From Gnetum montanum (Eukaryota > Streptophyta > Gnetopsida > Gnetales > Gnetaceae), in contig MNCI01008611.1 of NCBI GenBank assembly GCA_015680685.1, forward strand, positions 515,684 to 579,683: a DNA stretch of 64,000 nucleotides. Direction: 5' to 3'. Every line of letters starts with the position of its first letter. Within the stretch, counting starts at the first letter, position 1. The notes under the pieces were generated by a model. That model saw only the letters and a list, made by a program, of their open reading frames with translations, was not told where the DNA came from and made no database searches. The translations under genes were made by a program, and so were the position numbers. Positions 44,760 through 55,000 of this stretch are shown here, piece by piece.

Positions 44760-45690
44760 GTAACCTTGTTTTGAGAGACTATGAAAATGAATCCAACAAC
44801 TAGAGCCATTTGATCGTTAGGAAATTAGCTTCATAGGACCCACCATCCCTTCATCAAATGAAATACTTATATCATCATAGTTATAGACCATTGCATGAAG
44901 TGGTCTGAAGTAGATGCAATCACTAATTATACTGCAACAACTCCTACCAAATTATTTGAGGAACATGTGGTGAATAGATTTGACATGCCATGAGTTCTTA
45001 TCTTAAATAATGAGACATACTTTACAGGAGTCACATTTAAAAGACTTGTGGATTACTTAGGTGTGAATCACAAACTAACTACAACTTACCATGCTAATGG
45101 CCAAGCCAAAGTTACAAATAGGGAGATTTACTAGGATATAACTTGCAAAATCATTAAATATATGAAGGATTGGAGCACAAAACTCAATAATTCCTTATGA
45201 ACATAAAGATCTACATGAAAAATTTCTATAGGGTACACTTCCTACAAATTAGTGTATGGAAAATTACCAAAACTACCAATTCAAATTGAACTCCATATGT
45301 GAACTAAACTTGAACCTTAGTTTAACACAATGAGAATGGTTGTTGAACTTAAATATACTAGATGAAAATCATGTCATTGTTCTTATGTACAATGAAGTCC
45401 ATAAGATCTATAATACGAAAACACACAATATGAGAATTTGGTGCCTAGAATTATAACCAAGGGATAAGGTCCTATACTACAATCCAAGTCATTCTCTAAC
45501 ACACAAAATTTCAAATGCTTTGGGAGGGATCCTACATTTTCCATGTAATTAATTAATTAGATTCCTTGTAGATCTATCACCCTTCAAACCCACAAAAATT
45601 GATCCTAGTCAACATATAATAAATAAAACCATTTAGAAAACCCATAAAAGCCACACCTAGCTTAACAACCGTCATAACCATTATCACTTG
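44760..45690 (+). pseudogene. E0 integrase remnant
   Basis: 44795-45130 aligns with the E2 integrase core: an EPFD-like start, the AATAATGAGACATAC segment where E2 has LDNGTHF (Asp changed), and CATGCTAATGGCCAAGCC for the NGQ(A) region. The GPY/F-type module corresponds to about 45500-45560 (CTTTGGGAGGGATCCTAC). Stops abound. Confidence 0.78.
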
Positions 45691-47959
45691 ATCCATCTTT
45701 CATATCTTCTCTTTAGACCTTAGTTATAGGATAGATATCTTAATTTAATTCAAGAGCTTAGTATTATTTTTACATTTTTTAATAATTTTTGTATTTTTTT
45801 ATTTCTTCTAAATTTTTATAAATATTTCTTGCTTTAAAATTTTTAGTATATTTTTCATTTATTGATATTTTTATTATTTATATTTTTTTTTCTCTTGTGT
45901 TATTTACTTTATGCTTTTGTAAATATTTTTTATGTTTTTGTTAATAATACTACTAATAATGATGTAACCATCAACACCATGTATTGGAATTTTGCCCTAT
46001 AATATCAAGCTATATATGAAATGATTGCACATGGTACTATTACAACATCATCCATTCCTCCATTTCTATTAAGAAAATATCCTTGTTATGGAAATAATGT
46101 AGTCCCTATAAAACTAAAAAAACTATAATTAATCCATGACCACTATGCTTTGAAGGAAGGAAGAAAGACTAAGAGAATACAAACAAGGATGTAATATCAA
46201 TAGGATTTATTAATTCTTTACACTTTCACCCTAGGTCTCACTAGCCTTACAACAATGTGTTATGACTTATATTTTTATTGTACTTCGAAAACACCATTTA
46301 AAATAATTATTTCCTTGTTACGTTACTAGAACGGCATGTGACCCATGTCTAAAGGTTGACCTTTGGCAAGGGAAAAATAATTAATTAATTCATATGAAAC
46401 CAATTCTTGGAGTCCCATTGGAAAGACGTGTAACCCATGTCCAAATGTAGGCTATTTCTAAGAACTTCCTAGTCCCTTGAACTAGTTCCACTATGTGACT
46501 AGGATTATATGTGACCCATGTCTAAAGGTGCTTCTTTGACAGGATTAGCCTTGGTTATGATGCTAGAAAAGCAAGTAAGTCATGTCTAAAGGCTCTTCTC
46601 TAATCAATGGACAAGGTCCATAGACTCCATAACATTAATTAATTATTTAATTTCAAAATTTCTTACATTTTGTTTCTTAATTTTCTTATTGTGTGATGAT
46701 GTTTTCACGTGATGGCTACTTGGTCTCATGATGGTGGACCTTGAATGACATAATGTAGTGTCATTGGTAGTGGTTAGACTTGGTTTAAAATCTTAACAAT
46801 TAGGTATAATCATCATTTTAACCACACATCATAGATGGGATCCACTAAATCCATGGTAATATATCTTAGTTCTTGATTTTGCACTTCTCACCTTACTAAC
46901 AAAGTGCAATTATGAATTCCATGGGTTTATGTAGCATAGTTCAAGATTCTATCTAAGGTAATTTTGTGTTGTGCAATACATAGGAATGATCCACATTCAA
47001 CTTCTAGGATGGCCATAGACACTTATAGAAGTGGTTATACAAGGGCATTATAGGTAGGATCCTATTTTAAAGAGGAAATAGGATCCACTTGCATAACTCG
47101 TGTTGATTATTACTATGAATCATACTCACATGTTCAAAATGTCATGGATCACTTTTTCGAATTTATGCATTATTTTTGAACCCACTTCTCATTAATTTAA
47201 AATGATTTTATAATAAATTTTACTTCAGATACCTTAATTCTTGGTTATTCTAAAACTCTAACATTTAATTTTTATGATTTCTAACATTTAGGAGAATTAG
47301 TGAGACTTATGTAATAGCCTAGTAGATTCTAGGAGGCCTAAAGCCCTTTAAAATCATGAACCTAAACATCCAAAATTTCAAAAATAAAGTGGAAAATGAA
47401 CTTTTGGAGATTATGATGTTACATCTACATTTGCAACATCACAACCATAAAAACTATATATATAGCCATGACCTCCCTTCATTTTTTCACATTTTTCTTC
47501 AAACACAAGAGAAATTTTTGTCATGATGAGAGCCTAGAGCCTTCTAATAGTGATACCTAATGATCTACACCTCTGATTTGACCTATTAAAAATCTTGTAA
47601 GCTTTTGGAATTGAGCTCTTTATCTTGGGAATCCTAGAAGTGTGAAATCTAAAACTTTCTTAACATCATTATTTGTAAACAAAAAGGAAACTAATGATTA
47701 AATTAGCTAAAATTAATCAATAATTTAATATTTTGTCATCTTAGAACCTTAAGAACTTAATTTTTCATTCAGCACAAGTCCTAAATGCTAAATTTTTTGA
47801 ATTTTCAATTTAACTAAAGGTTTGATAAAGGTCGAAGCATTAAGAATGGAATCATTTAAGACTAGTACCAATCTTTGGTGATTGCAAATAAAACCTAAGC
47901 ACATTTTCAAGCTTGGAGAACCATCACAACTAAGATAAAAGGAGCCTGTGATAACTAGA
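45691..47959 (+). other. E0 3' non-coding region
   Basis: AT-rich with long T runs (45760-45900). The only structure noticed is a set of repeated ACCCATGTCTAAAGG motifs (46320-46620). No open frame of note. Confidence 0.5.
46320..46620 (+). repeat. Irregular four-copy repeat around ACCCATGTCTAAAGG
   Basis: Copies lie near 46338, 46437, 46519 and 46583 (the last reads AGTCATGTCTAAAGG), roughly 65-100 bp apart, each followed by a CT-rich phrase such as CTTCTTTG or CTCTTCTC. E1 (5018) and E2 (32690) hold one related copy each. Confidence 0.65.
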
Positions 47960-48830
47960 TATAGGCATGGATGTGGCTAGGAGCCATAGTAGCAACAACC
48001 CCAAGTGGAAAGATCAACACCTAAGAAGCCAAAAGTATAGTTTGTGGAAGAGTTCGAATTGTGCAAATGAAGAACTCCATCCAAGGAGAAGCATCTTCAC
48101 CTGAATTTAAGGTGATCCTTATGTATAGTTTCTTGGAAAATATCTCAAATAAAACTATCTTAGGGAGTTTCCTTCTAGAATTGAACTTTTCACCATTCAC
48201 AGAGTTTAATCTTTAAAAGGTACATGAACAATTGAAAACTTATTCCTTTTGGCTAAATTTGTTAATCAATAGAAAGTGGTATCTCATTGAGACCCACCTC
48301 TTTTGGAATAATCATCAAGTAGATTCCATAGTCAAAATCAAGAACATCTCCATTTGATATATAGTTGATGCGATTGCAAAAGCACTAGGAATTTCAAATG
48401 TTGGAATTAAAGCTACTATGGTGTCCACATGCTTAAATGATTATATGAAAACTGAATGGCTCCAAACAACATATGGTTTGAACTAAAAGGGGTATAAATT
48501 CTTAATGCCAATAGAGAAAATTTACGTTAAAATTACCATCTACCACATTAATCCAACAGTTAGGTTAAGCAAGATCATATCTTTCTTTGTCAAGGTATGT
48601 ATGGTCATGGAGATATAGACAATTTAGAAAAAATGAAACTATAAGAAGATCCTTTTTTTTTTGTGCCTCATCAAGAAACTATGCAAAAAGAAAGATATTT
48701 TCTATTATATAAATGATACCCTTTGTAGACCTCCAATAGCATCATGGACCAAAATCATGAAAATAATCCTAGACAGGAAAAACCTAGATGAGCTTCCATG
48801 TTGAACACTAAATCCATAATAATTATTACC
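47960..48830 (+). pseudogene. E0 env-position ORF, type III (unidentified)
   Basis: A long decayed frame, clearly coding by its low stop density. From the ATG at 48067 it reads MKNSIQGEASSPEFKVILMY, then ETHLFWNNHQVDSIVKIKN, DAIAKALGISNVGIKAT, FLMPIEKIYVKI and HINPTVRLSKIISFF. A frame shift at the T run 48651-48662 leads into LIKKLCKKKDIFYYINDTLC and PPIASWTKIMKIILDRKNLD. About 250 codons are recognisable with a few stops. I do not recognise the family. It sits downstream of integrase, where env-like ORFs lie, and is unrelated to the type I and II ORFs. Confidence 0.55.
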
Positions 48831-49723
48831 TCAACAATAGCAAACATCCACATCCACATCCACATCTTCCTTACTTGCCAGAACCATAAGTCTTGAACCA
48901 AGCACCACATGGACTAGTGCATCAATCACTAGCACTCAAGCACGTATAGATAGTTTCAGAGTACATAGTCCTACTATGTTTTATCTTCAAGAGTTATCTT
49001 AGGCCGTATGTTTGAAACAACAAGACTTAGTGAACATGTTTAACATAATCTAAGAAGATCTCATTATTACGATGAACTTCATGAGTAGAGAGATTATTTT
49101 TAACATTATGATCAATAACTAGCCATAAATCTATAGTAATACAACTACTTTTCAACTCATCCTAGAGTCAAGAAAATAAGCCACTATTGTGGCCATGTCA
49201 TATGAAGAATAGGAAATAGTAATTAAGGTACAAATTTATCAAATTAATGAAGCCCTCAACATATCTACAACACCTATTCCAAATTTTGGTATCACTATAG
49301 ATATTGAAGTATTTGTAGGAATGGGAATAATATTGGAAGGAAGCATGATTTCAAAGCAACATGAAGAGGCATTGGAGATATTGCTCCAGATAAGATAAAG
49401 ATAAGATAAATGATAGAAACATTATTTGATATTATTGAGAATGTCGCAACCTTGTAATCTAAGTTGATTACCACCAAGGGTAAATTGACATTGTTTGAAG
49501 CCTAATTACAAGAATCAAATTAGATGCATAATGAATGGAAGATAAAATCATCGAACTCCACATGTAGCCAAATGTAATTTGTATCTTCCAAATAGCTTTT
49601 ACCAATTTTATACTAATAAGCTAATCTAATTAGTAGCAAAGCATAGGTGAAATAGAAGAAGACATTGTGAAATGCATCTTAAGCTTGGGTAGAGTTGTAT
49701 GCTTTGAAAAAGACCATCAATAT
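48831..49723 (+). other. Ser/Thr-codon-rich tail and unassigned sequence
   Basis: CATCCACATCCACATCCACATC and TCACTAGCACTCAAGC suggest a Ser/Thr/Pro-rich tail of the preceding ORF up to about 48950. The rest shows no clear gene. Confidence 0.4.
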
Positions 49724-50458
49724 TGATGAAGCATCATTAAGATAGCTACATAGACACATGCCCATTAATGCAGCTCCATCAATGTATCTTAGGATGAGTT
49801 GACATAGGTACATTGACACTGATGTAGGCATTGCCTATATATATGTCTATATCCCTTGCATTTATGAAACCTGTTAGTCATAGCCTAGTCAAACTCTTAT
49901 AGTTTCTTTTCATATAACTTAGAATATTTTTCCTCTAAGTGACTACAACATGGATTCAAGTGATTGTATGACATTTTATTCAAGTGCATATATACCTAGA
50001 CATATTTGTATGAAGAAAAATAAATTTGAGATTTCTTTTATCCATTACACCACTTAGACTAACATAACTTTACTTTCTAACAATTTACTCTACATGCAAT
50101 TTACTTTCCTGATATTAAGAAATTAATATTATAGTTCACAAGAAATCTAAGTATCATTACTTCGAGCATAATATATTAACATTTGGTAATCCTAGTAGTG
50201 GATACTTGGTATGCCTGGTAGTATACACTTGGTGACCCATCAGTATTAATATATGTTCAGGATATGTACAGAAAGTAGAAACAAATACTCTACATTAGGA
50301 TAGTTAGTTAATAAAGGAGTTAATTAGTTAGTTAATTTAAACATTAAACCTTTATTCATCTAATAAATTAGCAAGTAGGAAAAAATAACAAAAAACATAA
50401 AAATAAATATCTTATGCCTCAACCACACTTAACCATATGCATAGATTAACATAAATTT
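49724..50458 (+). repeat. Divergent LTR fragment
   Basis: It starts TGATGAAGC and contains CAAACTCTTATAG, TTTTATTCAAGTGCATATAT and AACATTTGGTAATCCTAGTAGTG, which align with internal landmarks of the other LTRs. Its last ~180 bp and any primer site are missing. It does not match the LTR at 51522 closely, so the two are probably not a pair. Confidence 0.6.
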
Positions 50459-51268
50459 GCCATCGAAATTGCCACTTGGAAGAACGAGGCCCTGAAATTT
50501 GAGAAAATCAAGAATCATTATAGGGACCAAGTGGGATTGCAAAAGGAGGTAAATGAAAAACATATTCAAGTTGCAAAGGCTAAAATGAACTAAGTGCTCC
50601 AGCAGCTCCGAGAGGGAGGCGAGGTATGGCAACCTATCTTTGATGGGTTGAATCCCTACAATTAAGCAAAAATCTGCCTCAAAGAGCTATAGATTGAAGA
50701 AATGACAGAATATATGGAGCTTTCCAACCTTCGCTATGCAAACCTAGCCATGATCATAGCCAGGAGACCGTGGTCTAAATTGGAGAAACAAGTGGCCACC
50801 TTGTATTCTCTATACAAGGGCGAGTTCCAAGTGCACAAAGCAATAAAGAAAAAATTGAAAGCAGTAAAGGTGGAACTCAAAGTTCTTCACAAGTGATTTG
50901 AAGGACAACGTATGGTTGTAGAGAACTTGGCCCATCAGATGATTGACTACCAGTAGCTGCAGACATCAATTCGAGCGTTCGACATTGAACAAAAATAGTT
51001 AGCAGCCTAGTTTTTCAACTTGAAAGAACTCTTCCCTACACTGCCATGCCCTTGGGAGGTTCCTGTCCCAGCACACATTGGTGAAGTCACTTGGACAATG
51101 AACGATCCAAAAAGTAAGGAAGAAAAAATGAGGGTCCCTCTGGAGGCTTTTTGATTACCTCCGGAAGTTGTAGCTACTGCGGGGCAGCCATCACTCGCAC
51201 CACCACCACCACATGGGCCAGAGGCTGGTGAAGGACCATCAAAACCACTGCCACCAGGGATGGTGTGA
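50459..51268 (+). pseudogene. EC env-position ORF, type II (coiled-coil, Pro-rich end)
   Basis: A single frame spans about 265 codons with a handful of stops, nearly all explicable as CAG/CAA/CGA changed to TAG/TAA/TGA. It is Lys/Glu/Gln-rich with heptad-like pattern: AIEIATWKNEALKFEKIK, HIQVAKAKMN, VWQPIFDGLNPYN, IEEMTEYMELSNLRYANLAM, KKKLKAVKVELKVLHK. The C-terminal part has ELFPTLPCPWEVPVPAHIG and a Pro-rich tail with PPPPPHGPEAGEG. E5 carries a homologue (IEDLKEYMGLANLCYANLAM). No known domain is recognised. It ends about 240 bp before the polypurine tract. Confidence 0.72.
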
Positions 51269-51508
51269 TCTTCTCCAATGATTTTTGGCATCTTTCTACA
51301 TAGCAAAGAATCTAGGATTGGCAAGGTGTTCAATTTTGTCTCTAAACATCATCATTTTTGTAATTTGTCATTCTCTGTATACTTGGGCACTTGGAGCGTC
51401 ATGTGTGTATGTGTGTCATGTGTGTCATGTGTGTCAAATCATGTGTGTTATAAATAAAAGTCCATACCTTCCAAATTGTAAGAGGAACTCAAAGATGAGT
51501 TTTTACTC

Positions 51509-51521
51509 AGTCGTGGGGGTA
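51509..51521 (+). other. EC 3' polypurine tract
   Basis: AGTCGTGGGGGTA lies directly before the LTR, nearly identical to those of E1-E3. Confidence 0.85.
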
Positions 51522-52405
51522 TGATGAAGTGTTTGTTGGTTGCTATGTCTACTAGGCCACATATACGGGAGCCATGTATATGTGGCCCCGTCGACGCATC
51601 TTTCCATGCATCGACGTGGCCCCGTTTACTCAACACCTTTTTCAACCTATAAATAAGAGGGCTCTCTTAGGACCTTTTTGTCAATTGTAGCAAAGCTCTT
51701 ACAGTTTGTTTCTGTGTGAGTTTGAATATTTTTCAAGTGCTCGCAGTAGGTGTAAGAAAGGTGTTCGGACCTTTATTCGAGCACTAATGTACCTAAGCCC
51801 ATTGGCATGAACGACAATAAAGATGAGCTTTTCAAGCATTCCTTGCAGCAATTGGACTTAGCCATTTCTATGCATTTATAGTTTAACATTTATATGCTTT
51901 AATCATTTATTGAGTTTATGTTATCATTACCATAATCACTATTGTTCCTTTATAGTTCTTAAATGCCATAAGTATGATCATCGTGAATGTAATCCCAACG
52001 CTTGAAAACCCAGTGACACTTAACATTTGGTAGCCCAGTAGTGGTTAGGGGATGCTTAGGACATGCACGGGAGATGGGATCGGATACTTATGCTAGGAAT
52101 AGTTAAAGATATAGATTAAGATAATTATAGATTATATAGTATTTCATTCCTTACTTTTCATACCTTAATTAGATGCCAAAATATAAAGTAAAACCCATAA
52201 AAATCAGTTATCTCAATCTCACTTAACCATCGCCACTAGTACATCACAAGTGAGGTTGAGAAGACAACAACCATTCTAACAAAGGGTTTTGCTGGTTAGA
52301 GGTCTAGTGTATGTTAAGTGCTTATAGTCTATGGAATTCAATCGAGTTGCATGTGAACGCCCGTGATTTGCATGGTTGGGCGTAGGGGTACCTAGCCGCT
52401 CATCA
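51522..52405 (+). repeat. EC 3' LTR
   Basis: 884 bp; TGATGAAGTG...CCGCTCATCA. U3 lacks GATATC sites and instead has GGCCACATATACGGGAGCCA, GTATATGTGGCCCC and CATCGACG/CGTCGAC-like elements before TATAAATAAGAGG. The U5 end GTTGGGCGTAGGGGTACCTA is shared with the other LTRs. Confidence 0.9.
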
Positions 52406-52871
52406 GTTACCAAACGATTACATTTAATGCTTGAAACCAATCATACTCATTCCACTTACTATGAATAAGGAAAGTAAAGTACTTAGAAATATAAATGATT
52501 AAACCAAGAAAATAATAAAAATTATGCTAAGTAAAACAATAAAGCTAAGTGGATGTTGCAATGATGGAAAACAATCTCGAACTTTATTTTAGTCATGAAT
52601 TGTGCCTAAGTACATTTCACTGAAATAAAGACTCCAAGCAACTACATAACACCACACTCTAGGCATTCACTCTATCACTAAAACTACGAAAAAAACTGCA
52701 AGAATCTACCTATGATTAAAATGAAAGTTGTTTGGACTGTATGCCTATCATATTTATAGGCCTGCATGTGTCTATGATATTAGATATCTGACATCATAGC
52801 TTGTGCCCTGATATCAGGGATTTAATATTGAATGCCTGATACTGTAGCTAGTAAAAAAACTCAATTTATCA
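52406..52871 (-). repeat. E5 3' LTR, truncated by EC
   Basis: It aligns with 61564-62019: GTTACCAAACGATTACA, GGAAAGTAAAGTACTTAGAAAT and the final CAATTTATCA. The first ~400 bp (plus-strand left side) are missing. Confidence 0.88.
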
Positions 52872-52883
52872 TATCCTCACAAC
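52872..52883 (-). other. E5 3' polypurine tract (weak)
   Basis: In element orientation GTTGTGAGGATA precedes the LTR start TGATAAATTGAG; it corresponds to GTTGTGGGGGTA of E1. Confidence 0.65.
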
Positions 52884-53039
52884 TAATTGAAAGCTTGTCC
52901 TCAAGTTAAAAAAAATAAGGATGGAGTTCCTTACAAAATTGGGAGGCAGATTTACATGACACTAACTACTGTACACATGACTCTTGAATGCCACAGTGGT
53001 GTTTTGTAAAAAATTTACACAAGACATGACATGATAATT

Positions 53040-55000
53040 TTTACAAAATACAAAATACAAAATTTGGTAAAGCTTGATGTAGTCTAGGTAGTTCTTGATG
53101 GCAGTGGCTCTTCAATCGATTGTTGCCCCTTGTCGTTAGGCTTCTAGAACTTCTCTCGATTCAGGTGCACCCGAAGCTTTTCCTCCTTCATTCTTGGGTC
53201 ATGTATCATCCATGCTTATTATGACATGTGTGATGTAGTAGGTACATTCCATGGGCATGGCAACTACAAAAACATTTGATTAGCCTTAAGATACCAAGCT
53301 ACAAACTAACTCCTCTCCTCTTCACATGCTTTGGCCTTTTCGCATAACTCATGCTAGTCAATTAATCTTCTAGCCAAGTTTGCTACTACATCTTTCTTCC
53401 CTTGGTAGCTAGCCTTCACCTCTTCTAGTTCAAAGTTGTCACTTGGATTTTCTATAAAGCATCTTTGTGATCCACAAACTCTTTCTCATACATATCATAT
53501 GTGGCTACTACTTTATGTTTTAATTTATTTCTGGGCTTGCCTATTGTCAACATGGCCAAGTTAGCATAACAAAGATTAGCTAACCCCATGTACTCTTTCA
53601 AGTCTTCAATTTACAAGTCATTGTTCTTCACTTCTACTTGGTGTATGTGGGCATAGTTGTCCAAGATGGGTTGCTAGTCAAGATTTTGTGCTATAATGGA
53701 GGTAATTTTGGCTTTGGCCATTTAGATCTCTTTCTTGTTTATCTACTTGTACATGTCCATCTAATTAGTAAAGTTTTTCTTGAGCCTTTCATGTTTCTTT
53801 GCCTCATTTTTTCATGTGCTTATTTTAATGGTTACCTTCTAATAGATGATGTGTACCTCCTCTGTTCAGAGGGTTCAATTTTCTCATGCGAGGTAGCTCA
53901 TGTCTTAGTTGATCCTCATCAGTTGTTCCCTTAATTGGTGGATGCTCTTCTCCAGGATTTTTCTTTTGCTTTTCTAGAGTGGTCAACCTCATATTACCAA
54001 GAACAAGTTATTTATTTTCTTCTTCAACTATAGTAAGTGCCTTAGCATGTGCATACATTTTTTCTTTTGCTATGGAGACATTCCATACTACTTTCTTCTT
54101 CTCTATTACCACTTGTTTATTCAACTCAATAAAATGGTTCATTTGTTTAGTTTTGAACTACTCTATCTAGTCAAGTGCAACGAATTGAGTTAGATCTCTT
54201 CATTCAGTTTTTAGGCCTACAATCTCTTCTTGTAAACTTAAAACTTCATTCTTTGCATGCTATGCCCTTGTCTCTACCATGAGCAATTTTTCTTTGGTAG
54301 CAAGGAGATCAGATTGTACTATAGTCACATCACTTGGAATGTCAAAGAGTGTTTTCATGACTTGCCTACTCTACAATGGTTTATGAAGCACATCTTCATG
54401 GTTAGCATGAGTCATCAAGGTTCTAGCTAACATTTGAGCATCTCTGGCTCTAGTTAGATCTATTAGTGGCACAATAGGTATGTTGAAGAACTCTTTGATA
54501 TGATTAGTAATCACTTTTACTATTCCCACTACATCTTGGTATTACATTACTACCACTATGGCTCCCTCTCCAATCTCAAGCACCACTTGAAAAATGCAGT
54601 GTTCTTAGAGATTTTTTGTGACCATTAGATCTCTTCTTCTAATTGTAATGAGATTTTTCCACTTGCTAAATCTACTAAAATTGTGGGTTGGATGACATTA
54701 TCAATAACTCTGTAAAGATTTGCCTCCTCCCTTATTCCCTAGCTAATGGTTTCTACAATTTGTTGTAGATTACTCATCGACGATCTATAATCTTGTAGTA
54801 GTAGTGGTGGAACTTGCTATTATTGCTACTATTAATCTTTCTCTTGTTCCTTTTCTTATTATACCTAGATTAATTTTAAGAATTTTTTTTGTGGTAGTAG
54901 CCACATTAATTGTAGCAGTATTGTCATTCTTTGGAGATGTAAATGGTGTTATTGGAGCATTTGAATTCATGCCTCTAGATTTCATCCTTCCCTCATTGCT
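53040..55000 (-). pseudogene. E5 env-position ORF, type II (coiled-coil)
   Basis: On the minus strand a decayed frame runs from about ATG 54985 (MKSRGMNSNAPITPF) through several frame changes to about 53060. Segments: SNLQQIVETIS, REEANLYRVIDNVIQPTILV, VVGIVKVITNHIKEFFNIPI, RARDAQMLARTLMTHANHED, SDLLATKEKLLMVETRA, EVLSLQEEIVGLKTE, HFIELNKQVVIEKKK, AKEKMYAHAKALTIVEEENK and, near 53600-53540, IEDLKEYMGLANLCYANLAM. The last matches EC strongly. The Leu/Glu/Lys heptads indicate long coiled coils. It could be about 600 codons when intact. No family recognised; position is that of an env-like ORF. Confidence 0.68.

Larger units (their letters stand above)
44414..49723 (+). mobile_element. E0 right half: integrase and long 3' region
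   Basis: This resumes E0 after EF. 44460-44580 aligns with the stretch between RNase H and integrase in E2 (30735-30830). Integrase, a long non-coding stretch with small repeats and an unidentified ORF follow. The right boundary is uncertain; the divergent LTR at 49724 could be its 3' LTR, but a matching 5' LTR was not found. Confidence 0.6.
50459..52405 (+). mobile_element. EC: 3' end of an LTR element (coiled-coil ORF plus 3' LTR)
   Basis: One coding frame, a polypurine tract and a full 3' LTR are present; the gag-pol part is absent. On the left it joins a divergent LTR fragment without a primer site. On the right the LTR ends exactly where the E5 3' LTR fragment starts, so EC was inserted in E5 and the left part, including the rest of the E5 LTR, was lost or rearranged. 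Confidence 0.7.

Noticed and set aside
49724-52405. Fragment 49724-50458 as 5' LTR partner of 51522-52405
   Set aside because: Only general landmarks are shared; U3 and most of U5 differ far more than the pairs of other elements.
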